Shown: positions 1 through 8,164, counted from the first letter of the stretch. The stretch: DNA of 16,041 nt from CAZHOV01 sp964534315 (GCA_964534315.1 CAZHOV010000132.1:1-16041), one strand, 5' to 3'. A program made the numbers and translations. The notes: generated from the sequence alone by a model not told the origin.

Positions 1-163
1 ATAGAATAATTACTTCTCTATATCAAAAATTAATCGAAGTTAATGTATTTAAACATGAGATTTGTCAATTACTTCTTTTTACATCCGTCTTTCTCCCCTG
101 TTCAATCGTCTTTTTAGTACAGAAGTTGTTTAATCCATTCCACTTTAATAAAGTTATTTAGAT
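1..163. other. AT-rich leader region, no gene seen
   Basis: AT-rich stretch upstream of the first gene. I see no open frame of interest, no clear hairpin and no convincing TAnnTTTG -7 box. It presumably carries the promoter of the gene starting at 164, but I cannot place it. Confidence 0.4.
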
Positions 164-1183
164 ATGAAACGTATATATCCCTTTTGTTTCGCCCTATTTT
201 TAATTTTTCCTTTGACAAGTTGGGGGAGATTTTTTGATACACTCCACAACCATGCTTCTCTTTTTAATCAATGGAGTCAGATGGATCTGCTGGAAGCCAC
301 CTTGACAACAGATTTTGTTCAATTGAACGAAAATAGAAGAACTGAAGATTATGTATCGGGCAGTTTTGACTATTTATCACCGTCCGGCGAACGCATTTCA
401 AGAGATGTAAAAGTACGTCTTCGGGGTAAATATCGAAGGCTACACTGCGCCTCTCCTCCCTTGAAATTGAAATTTTCCAAATCAGATCTCCAACAAGAAG
501 GATTGCTACCTTTTAATAAATTCAAATTAGTGACCCCTTGTATAGAAGATCCCGAAAAAGGGGAAGAACTTGTTTTAAGAGAAATGCTAGCTTATAAAAT
601 ATACAATCAATTAACGGAAAAAAGTTTTAAAACGCAATTGGTTCGGCTTACCTATATTGATCAAAACGGAGCAGTAGAACCTCAAATCCTTTATGGTTTC
701 ATTATAGAACCCACTGATGAGATTATGTACCGCTTGCAGGTCCAAGAATGTGAGTGTTACAATATAGACAGTACGTTGATGAATGAGGATCAATATCAAC
801 TTCAAAGTTTATTTCAACAAATGATCGGGAACCAAGATTGGGACTGGGATGCGTTGAGAAATATTAAGTTGGTACAGCCCTCCGAAGGGGATGGCATGTA
901 TCTAATACCTTATGATTTTGACTTTTCGGAGTTGGTCAATGCGGATTATGCTGTTGCCAAAGAAATCCCTTTAGATAGAGATCAGCTCTCTAAGGCAACG
1001 TTGTCCGGCAAGCTCAGTAAAATTGTCTTAGATCGAATTATCCATAAAAAAGAGGCTATTTTTAAAGTTATTGAGGATTTCCCGCTGTTAGAACGAACGT
1101 TCAAAAGGGAAATCGAAGGTAGAATAAAATCTTTTTTCAAGATTCTGGAAGCGGAAAATAAGGATGGCTTGAAAAATCTTTAA
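164..1183 (+). CDS. Secreted CotH-like hypothetical protein
   Basis: 339 residues. The N-terminus (residues 1-21) is a typical Sec signal peptide with a Lys-Arg start, a hydrophobic core and TSWG at the likely cleavage site, so the protein should be exported to the periplasm or outer surface. The middle and C-terminal parts resemble CotH-type spore-coat kinase-like proteins as they occur in Bacteroidota. A VRLRGKYRR segment lies near residues 84-92 and a KFKLVTPC core at 119-126. Then come IGNQDWDWDALRNIKLV (221-237) and LIPYDFDFSELVNADYA (247-263), which look like the paired acidic motifs of that fold. No activity is proven; the assignment is by motif pattern and moderate. There is no Shine-Dalgarno before the ATG, which is normal in this phylum. 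The gene converges on the minus-strand gene ending at 1203, and its stop codon lies in the loop and arm of their shared hairpin. Confidence 0.6.
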   Translation: MKRIYPFCFALFLIFPLTSWGRFFDTLHNHASLFNQWSQMDLLEATLTTDFVQLNENRRTEDYVSGSFDYLSPSGERISRDVKVRLRGKYRRLHCASPPLKLKFSKSDLQQEGLLPFNKFKLVTPCIEDPEKGEELVLREMLAYKIYNQLTEKSFKTQLVRLTYIDQNGAVEPQILYGFIIEPTDEIMYRLQVQECECYNIDSTLMNEDQYQLQSLFQQMIGNQDWDWDALRNIKLVQPSEGDGMYLIPYDFDFSELVNADYAVAKEIPLDRDQLSKATLSGKLSKIVLDRIIHKKEAIFKVIEDFPLLERTFKREIEGRIKSFFKILEAENKDGLKNL

Positions 1184-1197
1184 TTTTTCAAGCCATC
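1163..1197. terminator. Bidirectional hairpin between convergent genes
   Basis: Perfect 15-bp inverted repeat: the left arm at 1163-1177 (GATGGCTTGAAAAAT) pairs with 1183-1197, with a 5-base loop. The stop codon of the + gene (1181-1183) overlaps the loop and right arm, and the minus gene stops at 1203. A stem this long and exact between two converging stops is best read as a shared terminator. The flanking T tracts are weak, so termination may depend on the stem itself. Confidence 0.75.
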
Positions 1198-1202
1198 AAA
1201 CT

Positions 1203-2225
1203 TTATTCAAATAAATTATCGTAAGAATTATCGCTTTTCTGCTCACGCGCTTGCTTTTCCGGGCGTTCTTCGTTTAGGTCCAGCGTACTGGAGGAGTTGG
1301 TGGTATTATCGCCAAGCAGCATTAGGGTGCTTTTTTGCTCCCATTGTTCTAGCATTTGCAGTCCTTGCTCTTCGAAAGAAGCATTTTGAAGATCTACAGA
1401 ATCCATAAAGTTGGCAGACATTTCCATGAAGCGCTCCATTTCGCCTACTTTTTGAGACACATCATCCGTAAGTTTATCCATGGCTGCATCAAACATAGCT
1501 CGCTTATCCGGATCGCCGCTTATCACGCTCATGGCCGACTTCATAGCACCGTGGGAAGCCTTAATGGCTTTATATTCCTGCTCCTTAACAGCTACTTGGT
1601 CTTTGGTATCTTCCAGTAAGATTTCCGAATTCTGATACATTTTAGTCAGTATCTTATACATGATACTCATGCGGTTGTGGAGCTTTGAATATTTCTCGTT
1701 AGACTCTTTAAGGCGAGCCGCTTTTCTGGAAGCGAGTACCATTTGCTTGTCTTTACCCTGCTTTTTAGCCTGGCTGGCGATTCCCATATTTTTATGGATC
1801 TCCTTTTCATTATCCTCCATGATCATTTTCAGCTTGCGCATTTGCCCTCTGATCTGACCAATTTGCTTGCTCAGTTTTTGAAGATTATCTTTCAGGTCAT
1901 CTATATAGTTTTTGAGGATTCCGATAGGATCAATGGTGACAAAAACGCTGGTAATGCCACGCATAATGCTTTTATACATATATCCTACCAGGTTACGCAT
2001 CTTAGGATCGAGGACCATATAAATAATTGCTGCCAAAACAAGGAGCATCCCTGCAAGAGCTAGTAGGTTGGTTGTCAAAGAGATCAGGTAAGGGAGAAAC
2101 ATATATAGAAGGTAACCGCCTCCTGCAACAAGGGCTATCATAAAGATCATTCCTGTAACGACTTCAGGACGTTTCCAAACAGATTTAGGTTTTAGGTTTT
2201 CGTTCGTTGGTCCAAAATCTGACAT
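1203..2225 (-). CDS. Membrane-anchored PspA/IM30-like coiled-coil protein
   Basis: 340 residues. Two hydrophobic segments near residues 22-50 and 53-71 are predicted to be transmembrane. They are followed by a basic linker and a long charged helical region (about 100-240) that starts TIDPIGILKNYIDDLKDNL. That resembles the beginning of PspA/IM30 (ESCRT-III-like) proteins, where an early DP motif precedes a long hairpin of coiled coils. The tail after about 300 is polar and low in complexity (Asn/Ser, then Glu/Arg/Lys). Classical PspA is peripheral and lacks transmembrane helices, so this would be a fused, permanently anchored variant. The likely role is envelope stress response or membrane maintenance at the inner membrane; this is inference from architecture. 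It follows a small coiled-coil gene on the same strand, separated by a repeat-filled 118-base spacer, and ends against a strong hairpin. Confidence 0.6.
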   Translation of the reverse strand: MSDFGPTNENLKPKSVWKRPEVVTGMIFMIALVAGGGYLLYMFLPYLISLTTNLLALAGMLLVLAAIIYMVLDPKMRNLVGYMYKSIMRGITSVFVTIDPIGILKNYIDDLKDNLQKLSKQIGQIRGQMRKLKMIMEDNEKEIHKNMGIASQAKKQGKDKQMVLASRKAARLKESNEKYSKLHNRMSIMYKILTKMYQNSEILLEDTKDQVAVKEQEYKAIKASHGAMKSAMSVISGDPDKRAMFDAAMDKLTDDVSQKVGEMERFMEMSANFMDSVDLQNASFEEQGLQMLEQWEQKSTLMLLGDNTTNSSSTLDLNEERPEKQAREQKSDNSYDNLFE

Positions 2226-2233
2226 AAGCTTGT

Positions 2234-2340
2234 ATAGTTAGTAGTTAATAGTTAATAGTTAGTAGTTTGTAGTTAGTAGTTTGTAGTTAATAGTTAGTGG
2301 TTTGTAGTTAGTGGTTAGTAGTTGATGGTAATAGTTGATT
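2234..2340. repeat. Degenerate TAGTTAGTAGT short-word repeat array
   Basis: The spacer between two minus-strand genes is filled almost completely by 7-8-base words (TAGTTAG, TAGTTAA, TAGTTTG) repeated with small variations. A smaller patch of the same family lies at 15321-15351. The family is an intergenic filler repeat; no coding role is visible. It would be part of the mRNA if the two flanking genes are co-transcribed. Confidence 0.8.
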
Positions 2341-2343
2341 GAC

Positions 2344-2895
2344 TTACAGAAATTGGTCGATGTTGTCGACGTCTTTTTTGATTTGGTTCAAGATACTGGT
2401 GTAAGTAAATTCAAAATTTTCTTTGGTTTGTTCAATTTTATTCTGGGCTTCCTGGATATTTTCGTCGGCGTGGTCAATGGTATCTTGTTGTTTAGCGATC
2501 AGTTCTTTTAGTTTTTCGATTTTTTCTTTGTTTTTTTCTATTTCCACTTTCACTTTTTCCACCTCGTCCCTTTTCGCCTGCACACGTTGTTTGAGTTGCT
2601 TTTGGAGGGCTGCATCGAATTGAGCTTTTTCCTTTTGCAGAACCTTTACATAATGAGATGCTGTTTTTATCAGTTTTTCTTTGTTTAACCCCATGGTCGA
2701 GGCTGTTGCAAAAGCTGACCTGATGGCGGTTTCTTCATCCATATTTAGTTTAGAAAGTGCGCTAAGAGATTGTTTAAACTCAATATAATCGAAGCCCGGC
2801 AAGTTGTTTTTCTCTAAGGCTTTTGTTAGGAAAGCCACACTTTTTTCATCCAGACCATGAGATTCGCCAAATAGCTTTTTTAATTCTTTTGCCAT
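2344..2895 (-). CDS. Small coiled-coil protein, partner of PspA-like gene
   Basis: 183 residues, not recognised as a named family. There is no signal peptide or membrane segment. Residues 1-80 are predicted to form a globular helical domain (it contains LPGFDYIEFKQSLSALSKL). From about 85 to 170 there is a nearly uninterrupted, Lys/Glu-rich coiled coil with heptad-like spacing, ending in a short tail, DVDNIDQFL. The gene is upstream of and co-directional with the membrane PspA-like gene, both encode long coiled coils, and a candidate promoter stands directly before it. A physical or functional partnership with that protein is therefore plausible but inferred. The ATG at 2895 is supported by the promoter position and the lack of other in-frame starts nearby. 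Confidence 0.65.
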   Translation of the reverse strand: MAKELKKLFGESHGLDEKSVAFLTKALEKNNLPGFDYIEFKQSLSALSKLNMDEETAIRSAFATASTMGLNKEKLIKTASHYVKVLQKEKAQFDAALQKQLKQRVQAKRDEVEKVKVEIEKNKEKIEKLKELIAKQQDTIDHADENIQEAQNKIEQTKENFEFTYTSILNQIKKDVDNIDQFL

Positions 2896-2914
2896 GATTT
2901 TTTATTTTGATAAG

Positions 2915-2922
2915 CAAAGATA
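2915..2922 (-). promoter_or_regulatory. Bacteroidota -7 box for coiled-coil/PspA-like operon
   Basis: On the minus strand the sequence reads TATCTTTG, an exact match to the Bacteroidota primary sigma -7 consensus TAnnTTTG. It lies about 20 bases before the ATG at 2895. The -33 region (around 2942-2948, TTAAAG on the minus strand) is only a weak match to TTTG. It would give a short leader, as is usual in the phylum. Confidence 0.5.
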
Positions 2923-3003
2923 AAAAATCTTCCATGCACCTGCTTTAATAATGGCCGAATAGTTGAGAGAATTCTACGAAAGTAGTGATAGAGCATAGGT
3001 TAA

Positions 3004-3873
3004 TTAGAATCGATATTCGACGGTACCGCAGGTTTCCTTTTGTTCATCGGGAACAAATTGAATGGATTCGGCATTGGCTTCAGCCTGTTTGATTAATTTG
3101 GCATCGATCAGCGTGGATCCTTTTTGGGTATAGCGGGCATTAGTAACTTTTCCTTCGGCATTAACGCATATTTTGATTACCACTTTCCCCTTGCGGGTGG
3201 TTTTGGTCGTCAATCTTGGGTTGACCGTTACCTTTCTAAATTTTAGATCGCCTTCTATTGTCTTATCTACTCCTTTGGTCTGTAAAATAGGAGGAGGGGC
3301 GGTTGTTTCGGTGGTTTCCTGTTCTGGGGTGGCAGGAGGTGCAGGATGTTGATAGGTGTCTAATTCATAGGACTCAGGGGTTTGAATAGACTCTGTTGTT
3401 GGTGGATTAGGAGATTTATATTCCGGTGACTTTTGGGCAATGGGGGCATCCGTCTTAGCGGGGTTATTCAGCAAGCCAAAGGTGAATTCTGTCATCGTAC
3501 GGTGAAACAATGCTAGTTGTTTTCCTTGAAGCAGGCTGGCTTTATCGGTTTCAAATAACTGCATCACCTCTTGGGTCGTATGAGGATTTGGCACGCAGAG
3601 ATAAGAGGCTGTCATGTTTTCCTTATTCAAGAACTCAAAGACCATAGCTTTGATCTGCTTTTGGTTATTGTACAGCCCAATAACATTTACTTTATCCTCC
3701 TTTGAAAAAAGTTCTTTAATAAAGTACCCGTCTTTTTCAGTATCGAGCCCCATTTCTTTTTGATAACCATATCCTTTACTTCCATAGCGGTACTCTTCGA
3801 GCGTGGTGCCTTCCTGGGCAAAAAAAGGGGTGACGAGAAATAAAGGGAAAAACAAAGCAAAAAGGAGTTTCAT
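3004..3873 (-). CDS. Secreted protein with TonB-C-like C-terminal domain
   Basis: 289 residues. Residues 1-19 form a cleavable signal peptide (hydrophobic core, FFA before QE). Residues 20-138 form a domain I do not recognise. Residues 140-205 are a Pro/Thr-rich linker (PPTTES, PAPPATPEQ, TAPPPIL), of the kind that spans the periplasm. Residues 210-289 match the C-terminal domain of Bacteroidota energy-transducer TonB proteins: KGKVVIKICVNAEGKV, then KGSTLIDAKLI, then the closing CGTVEYRF. Real TonB proteins keep an uncleaved N-terminal membrane anchor. Here the leader looks cleavable, so the protein may be periplasmic and not able to couple to ExbBD. Role inferred: periplasmic scaffold or partner of outer-membrane proteins. 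There is no clear terminator before the next gene. Confidence 0.7.
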   Translation of the reverse strand: MKLLFALFFPLFLVTPFFAQEGTTLEEYRYGSKGYGYQKEMGLDTEKDGYFIKELFSKEDKVNVIGLYNNQKQIKAMVFEFLNKENMTASYLCVPNPHTTQEVMQLFETDKASLLQGKQLALFHRTMTEFTFGLLNNPAKTDAPIAQKSPEYKSPNPPTTESIQTPESYELDTYQHPAPPATPEQETTETTAPPPILQTKGVDKTIEGDLKFRKVTVNPRLTTKTTRKGKVVIKICVNAEGKVTNARYTQKGSTLIDAKLIKQAEANAESIQFVPDEQKETCGTVEYRF

Positions 3874-3920
3874 GATAACGATTTTATTTTTTGACGGTAA
3901 TTTCTTAAGTGGTCACGGTC

Positions 3921-4299
3921 CTAGGGGCGTTGCCGCCTAGTCGTCCGGTCTCCTATGATTCTAGGGGCGTTGCCGCCTAGGTGAGGGGATGTCAGTCCTT
4001 CAGACTGATCTGGTCGTCTGGCCCTCCGGTCCTAGGNNNNNNNNNNNNNNNNNNNNNNNNNNNNNNNNNNNNNNNNNNNNNNNNNNNNNNNNNNNNNNNN
4101 NNNNNNNNNNNNNNNNNNNNNNNNNNNNNNNNNNNNGGCGTTGCCGCCTAGTTGAGGGAAGGTCAGTCCTTCAGACTGATCTGGTCGTCTGGCCCTCCGG
4201 TCCTAGGGGCGTTGCCGCCTAGTTGAGGGAAGGTCAGTCCTTCAGACTGATCTGGTCGTCTGATCCTCCGGCACCGGTCCTAGGGGCGTTGCCGCCTAG
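3921..4299. repeat. Hairpin repeat array (CTAGG and TCAGTC modules)
   Basis: Tandem mosaic of two small palindromes. Module A, CTAGGGGCGTTGCCGCCTAG, folds as CTAGG/CCTAG plus GGC/GCC around GTT with one bulged G. It occurs at 3921-3940, 3961-3980, 4203-4222 and 4280-4299, with truncated copies on both sides of the gap (4032-4036 and 4137-4151). Module B, TCAGTC-CTTCA-GACTGA, occurs at 3992-4008, 4163-4179, 4234-4250 and 4311-4327. The complete A-B unit is 71 or 77 bases long and includes words such as CTGGTCGTCTGGCCCTCCGG. The array fills the spacer between sbcC and the TonB-C gene (3874-4368), with no gene inside it; frames read through it are artefacts. Confidence 0.9.
4037..4136. other. 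Assembly gap of 100 N within the repeat array
   Basis: Exactly 100 unknown bases, the usual placeholder for a gap of unknown length. Both edges are in the same repeat unit (CCTAGG on the left, GGCGTTGCC on the right), so the assembler failed because of the repeat. The true number of units here is unknown. Confidence 0.95.
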
Positions 4300-4303
4300 G
4301 TGA

Positions 4304-4368
4304 GGGAATGTCAGTCCTTCAGACTGATCTGGTCGTCTGGCCCTCCGGTACTCTGGTCTTCTGGTCTT
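4304..4368. repeat. Module B hairpin and CTGGTC-type words at the sbcC 3' end
   Basis: The last hairpin copy (TCAGTC...GACTGA, 4311-4327) is followed by degenerate words of about 10 bases (CTGGTCGT, CTGGCCCTCCGG, CTGGTCTT, CTGGTCTTT) that run to the stop codon of sbcC. In the sbcC transcript the hairpin would lie about 40-60 bases after the stop and could act as a 3' end or stabiliser. There is no T tract after it, so it is not a standard intrinsic terminator. Confidence 0.7.
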
Positions 4369-7300
4369 TCAGGCTCCCACGACGATTTTGCTCATGCCTC
4401 CTCCTTGTTTTTTTACTTGTATTTGGGTGCTGATACGTTCTTTTAGGGCGGATACGTGGGAGATGATACCGATGGTTTTGCCACTTTCCTGGAGATTTTC
4501 AAGGGTGGAGAGGGCGATATCGAGGCTATTTTCGTCCAGGGTACCAAACCCCTCATCGATAAAAAGGGAGTCGATACGGGTGTTTCTACCCGCCATATCG
4601 GAGAGGCCCAGCGCCAGGGCCAGGCTGACCAGGAAGCTTTCCCCGCCCGAAAGGGTGCTCATCGATCTCCGGTTATTTGCCTGGAAAGTGTCGATAATTT
4701 CCAGATTGAGCGATTGATTTTCCGTTTTCTGAATGATATAACGGCCGCTGAGTTGTTGCAAATGTTGATTGGCTAGTTGGATCAATTTTTCGAGGGTTAG
4801 ACCTTGGGCGAAGACGCGGAAGGATTTCCCGTCAGCAGAGCCTATAATATCGCTCAACTTAGCCCAGCGTTGGAAGGTATTATTTTGCGCTTCAATTTGA
4901 GCCAGGATCTCTTTGCTACGTGCTTTATTTTGCTCGTGTTGGGTAAGTTTTTCCTGATAACCACCGATATTCTTAAGATTTTGGCTGCCTTCTTCTTTTA
5001 GAACTTTCAACTGTTCTTCCAGTATTTCTCTAGTATCCTGGCTTTGATCTTCCGGTCTGACTTTTTCCAGATGTTCCTCTGTGTCGCTAAGTAGTTTTTT
5101 TAATTCGATCTCCTGTTGCTGAATAGCATCTTTTTGTTGGCTGATTTGGTGTGCCTCTTCTTCTGTGAGGAGCGCATCCTGAACTTCGTGGATAGCAGAA
5201 AAGCCCTGATTCTCTAATTTTGAGAGCAGTTCTTTCTTAATTTTTTCGACTTTTATTTTTAACTGCTTCGATTGATACTCCTTTTCTTTAAGAGTAGCTA
5301 TAGCACTCTCCCTTTTTGAAGAAAGTGTGCTTACCTCCATCTGATTTTTATTAAACTGGTTTTCAGCTTCTTCGATTTGATCTTCAAGCGCTTTTCTAAC
5401 CTCGTGCGGGTGTTGCTCTCCAAAGAGACTTACTCTTTCCTCCTGTAGTTTGTTTAAACGTTGGCGGGTTTCGGATAGTTCTGCTGTAATCTGCTGGTAT
5501 TCAGTCTTGGCATTTTGGAGTTGATTTTTTTTATTTTCCAGGTCTTTGGAGTCAATGATTTGTTGTTCTTTAATGGCTGAATGTTCTTTATTTTTCTCCG
5601 AATAGGTAAGTTTGAGGGTTTCCAGAAGTTCGATTTTATCTCTTGCAGGCAGTTCTTTTGGCAAAGCCGATTCAAAGGGCTTAAGCAGATGGACCAACTC
5701 TTTTTGGAGCGTTTCCAGTTTTTGGAAATTTTGCTGTGAAGCTTCCTGTTGATTTTCGAATTGCTGCTGTTTTTGCTTAATTTCAAGCTTGATTTTAAGT
5801 TCTTCCTGGTTAACCAGGCGTAGATCTTTTTCTAATTCCTCCAGGTCTAGCTGAATGGCTTTAAGTTTCCCCAGTTTAGTTTTAATTTCCTTTTCATTCT
5901 CTTCCATTTTTTGCAGTAGCTGGTCGATAGCACGAGTGGGGTTCACACTGATGTTGACGGTTGAAAAGCTGGGAAGTAGCCGAGCCATGCGACGTTCATA
6001 CTCCAATATTTTCTCCAATTGCTTTTCAAGCTGGCCGCCCACCTTTTTTAATTCACTACCACTTAGGTGATCAATTTGATGTTCGAGTTGACTTTGTTGA
6101 CTCAGCAACGCTTTATGTTGTTTGTAGAGATTTTCATATCTTTTTTTAGTAGATTCATAATCTTTTTTCGCTTTATTGACGAATGGCCTGATCGATTGAT
6201 CCCGGAAGGGATGTGATTTAGAGAGACACAGCGGACAGGGTTCGCCTTCCCGCAGTTCGGCACGGTCTTGTTCGTAATTGGCCATCAGTTGTTGCTGCCG
6301 GTAAATTTGCTCTTTGTATTCCATTTCTTCTTTTACCCGGTCTAGTTCCTCAAGAGCATTCATGACTTGTTTGCGAATTGCGAGTTCGAGTCCTTTTAGT
6401 CCGCTTAGTTGTTCTTCGTAATCGTTAAGCTCGCTGAGCAGGCTTTGGTATTCGCTGGTTAGGTGGGCGAGGTTCTGTAGCAGATGTTTTTCTTCACTTG
6501 TTTTACTTAGTTTAACCTGAATGTGGTCTATAGCTTCCGATTTGGAAGTGGCTTCGCCCGGGTTCAGTTGTTGAAACGCTTGTTCGAGGTGCTGTTGTTG
6601 CTGTTCAAGCTTTTCTCTTTCAGAACGGTTTTTTTGCAGGGAAGTCGAGAGCGTTTGGATTTGTTCCTTTAAATTTTTTTGACGATCGCGTTGGTCGTTT
6701 TGGGTACTTTCCAGCTCAGAACAAGACTGTTCTAGTTGGGTTATTTTTGGAAGGACTTCAAAGAGGGTTGCAAAAACTTCATTTTCCTGGAGCCATTGAT
6801 GGAGGTTGGAAATAGTCTCCTCTAGTGTGGACAGTTGGCTTTCTTGGTCTTGAATATTCTTTTCTAGTTCTTGAAGCTGTATTTTTAGTTGCTGTTCCTT
6901 TTTTTCAAGTCCCTTTTTGGCTTGAGCTATTTGTTCAATATGTTGATCCAATTTGATCACCTGGTCAAACACGGGATTTTTTTGGGTAAGCTCCGTTCTT
7001 AAGTCTTTCCTATGTTGGTTAGCTTCATCAAGTGCTGTTTTAGCATCAGTTAGTCTACTTTTTAATTCGGGAAGGGTTTCTTTTAAGGTATTTATTTCTT
7101 TGGTAAGGTCTTCTTTTTCTTTTCTAGTTTCTTCGAAATTGGTTAGTATCGTACTAAGTGGCTGCGCTTTCAGGTGAAGAGAAAGCCGTTCGAATAGCGG
7201 TTGCGCATTTTCTTTTTGGGTGTTAATCTTTTCCAGTTGGTTGGCATAATTAGTTTGTCGTTTTTCCAGTTCTTCAATTCGTTTTAGGACTGCCAGCTTT

Positions 7301-8031
7301 TCTTCTTTTGACTGGACAATTTTTTCCAATTTTTTATTGGTTTTCTCCAATTCTTTTAAGTCTGCTTTCAGTAGTTTCAGGTCGTTGGGGGGTAGTAGTT
7401 GCAGCGTTTCGATTTGCGATTTTAGCACTTGCAGTTTTTGATCTTCTTCTTTTTTGCGTTCATAGGCACCTTTAGAGAGTTGGCTGTAAATTTCCGTTCC
7501 CGTAATGCGTTCCAGCAGATCGCTTCGGCTGGTATCATCGGCTTTTAGAAAGGCGGCAAAATCGCCTTGGCTGAGTAGGACGGAACGGCAAAAGCGATCG
7601 TAGTCAAGGCCGGTTATCTCCTCTACTTTTGGAGTGACCTCGGTAATGTTTTGGGCAATAAATTCAAATTCCTGAATTTGTTCATTCCATTTCGAAAGTT
7701 CCATTTTTGGACCACGCAAATTACCGTCTGGTTTATTGTAAGCCCGCCAGATCATCCACTTGGACCGGTACCGTTGCTGTTTCATCGAAAAGGTTACCTC
7801 TGCATAACAATCTGCTGTTCCGTAAGAAATTACTTCTTTGGCATTCTTATTTCTAGGAATTTTACCATACAGCGCCAAGGTGATTGCATCGAGGATCGAC
7901 GATTTACCTGCACCGGTCACCCCTGTGATCGCAAATAATCCAGAGCTACTCAGAGGCGGCGCCTCAAAGTTTATTTCTTTTTCTATCCGCAAGCTATTCA
8001 GGTTCTTTAATCCGATCTTGAGAATTTTCAT
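4369..8031 (-). CDS. sbcC: Exonuclease subunit SbcC (SMC-like ATPase)
   Basis: 1220 residues, a little longer than E. coli SbcC but normal for the Rad50/SbcC family. It is the ATPase and coiled-coil subunit of the SbcCD nuclease, which opens DNA hairpins and degrades blocked ends of double-stranded DNA. Visible parts: Walker A GVTGAGKS (37-44), Q-loop LSQGDFAAFL (153-162), two long coiled-coil arms, and the zinc hook CPLC (599-602) near the middle. These are followed by the ABC signature SGGES (1128-1132), Walker B SLFIDEGFGTLD (1155-1166) and the switch histidine in IISHV (H1192). All key residues are intact. The gene follows sbcD with 133 bases between them, filled partly with hairpin repeats. 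The two genes are co-directional and almost certainly form one operon. Confidence 0.97.
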   Translation of the reverse strand: MKILKIGLKNLNSLRIEKEINFEAPPLSSSGLFAITGVTGAGKSSILDAITLALYGKIPRNKNAKEVISYGTADCYAEVTFSMKQQRYRSKWMIWRAYNKPDGNLRGPKMELSKWNEQIQEFEFIAQNITEVTPKVEEITGLDYDRFCRSVLLSQGDFAAFLKADDTSRSDLLERITGTEIYSQLSKGAYERKKEEDQKLQVLKSQIETLQLLPPNDLKLLKADLKELEKTNKKLEKIVQSKEEKLAVLKRIEELEKRQTNYANQLEKINTQKENAQPLFERLSLHLKAQPLSTILTNFEETRKEKEDLTKEINTLKETLPELKSRLTDAKTALDEANQHRKDLRTELTQKNPVFDQVIKLDQHIEQIAQAKKGLEKKEQQLKIQLQELEKNIQDQESQLSTLEETISNLHQWLQENEVFATLFEVLPKITQLEQSCSELESTQNDQRDRQKNLKEQIQTLSTSLQKNRSEREKLEQQQQHLEQAFQQLNPGEATSKSEAIDHIQVKLSKTSEEKHLLQNLAHLTSEYQSLLSELNDYEEQLSGLKGLELAIRKQVMNALEELDRVKEEMEYKEQIYRQQQLMANYEQDRAELREGEPCPLCLSKSHPFRDQSIRPFVNKAKKDYESTKKRYENLYKQHKALLSQQSQLEHQIDHLSGSELKKVGGQLEKQLEKILEYERRMARLLPSFSTVNISVNPTRAIDQLLQKMEENEKEIKTKLGKLKAIQLDLEELEKDLRLVNQEELKIKLEIKQKQQQFENQQEASQQNFQKLETLQKELVHLLKPFESALPKELPARDKIELLETLKLTYSEKNKEHSAIKEQQIIDSKDLENKKNQLQNAKTEYQQITAELSETRQRLNKLQEERVSLFGEQHPHEVRKALEDQIEEAENQFNKNQMEVSTLSSKRESAIATLKEKEYQSKQLKIKVEKIKKELLSKLENQGFSAIHEVQDALLTEEEAHQISQQKDAIQQQEIELKKLLSDTEEHLEKVRPEDQSQDTREILEEQLKVLKEEGSQNLKNIGGYQEKLTQHEQNKARSKEILAQIEAQNNTFQRWAKLSDIIGSADGKSFRVFAQGLTLEKLIQLANQHLQQLSGRYIIQKTENQSLNLEIIDTFQANNRRSMSTLSGGESFLVSLALALGLSDMAGRNTRIDSLFIDEGFGTLDENSLDIALSTLENLQESGKTIGIISHVSALKERISTQIQVKKQGGGMSKIVVGA

Positions 8032-8069
8032 GTATTACATTCAAAGTTTGAAAGTGATGTATGGTGTTG

Positions 8070-8163
8070 TCAGTCCTTCAGACTGAATTTAAGGGGATGT
8101 CAGTCTTTCAGACTGATCTGGTCTTCGGGGCCTCTGGTCCTCCGGATGTCTGGTCCTCCGGTC
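8070..8163. repeat. Two module B hairpins plus CTGGTC words between sbcD and sbcC
   Basis: Two copies of the 17-base palindrome, at 8070-8086 and 8100-8116 (TCAGTC...GACTGA, loops CTTCA and TTTCA). Words of the CTGGTCCTCCGG type follow, up to the sbcD stop. This is the same family as the array at 3921-4327, but without the CTAGG module. The repeat interrupts an operon that usually has overlapping or closely packed genes. In the transcript it forms hairpins after the sbcD stop and may set the relative amounts of the two subunits. Confidence 0.85.
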
Positions 8164-8164
8164 A

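Noticed and set aside
3989..4222. Open frame running through the N gap
   Set aside because: It depends on 100 unknown bases and on the hairpin repeat unit; no real coding evidence.
3921..4327. CRISPR array
   Set aside because: The units are 71/77 bases with internal palindromes and no variable spacers of constant length, and no cas gene is in the window.
4388..7938. Several + strand frames of 60-110 residues opposite sbcC
   Set aside because: They are antisense shadows of a long, clearly real coding region with intact SbcC motifs.
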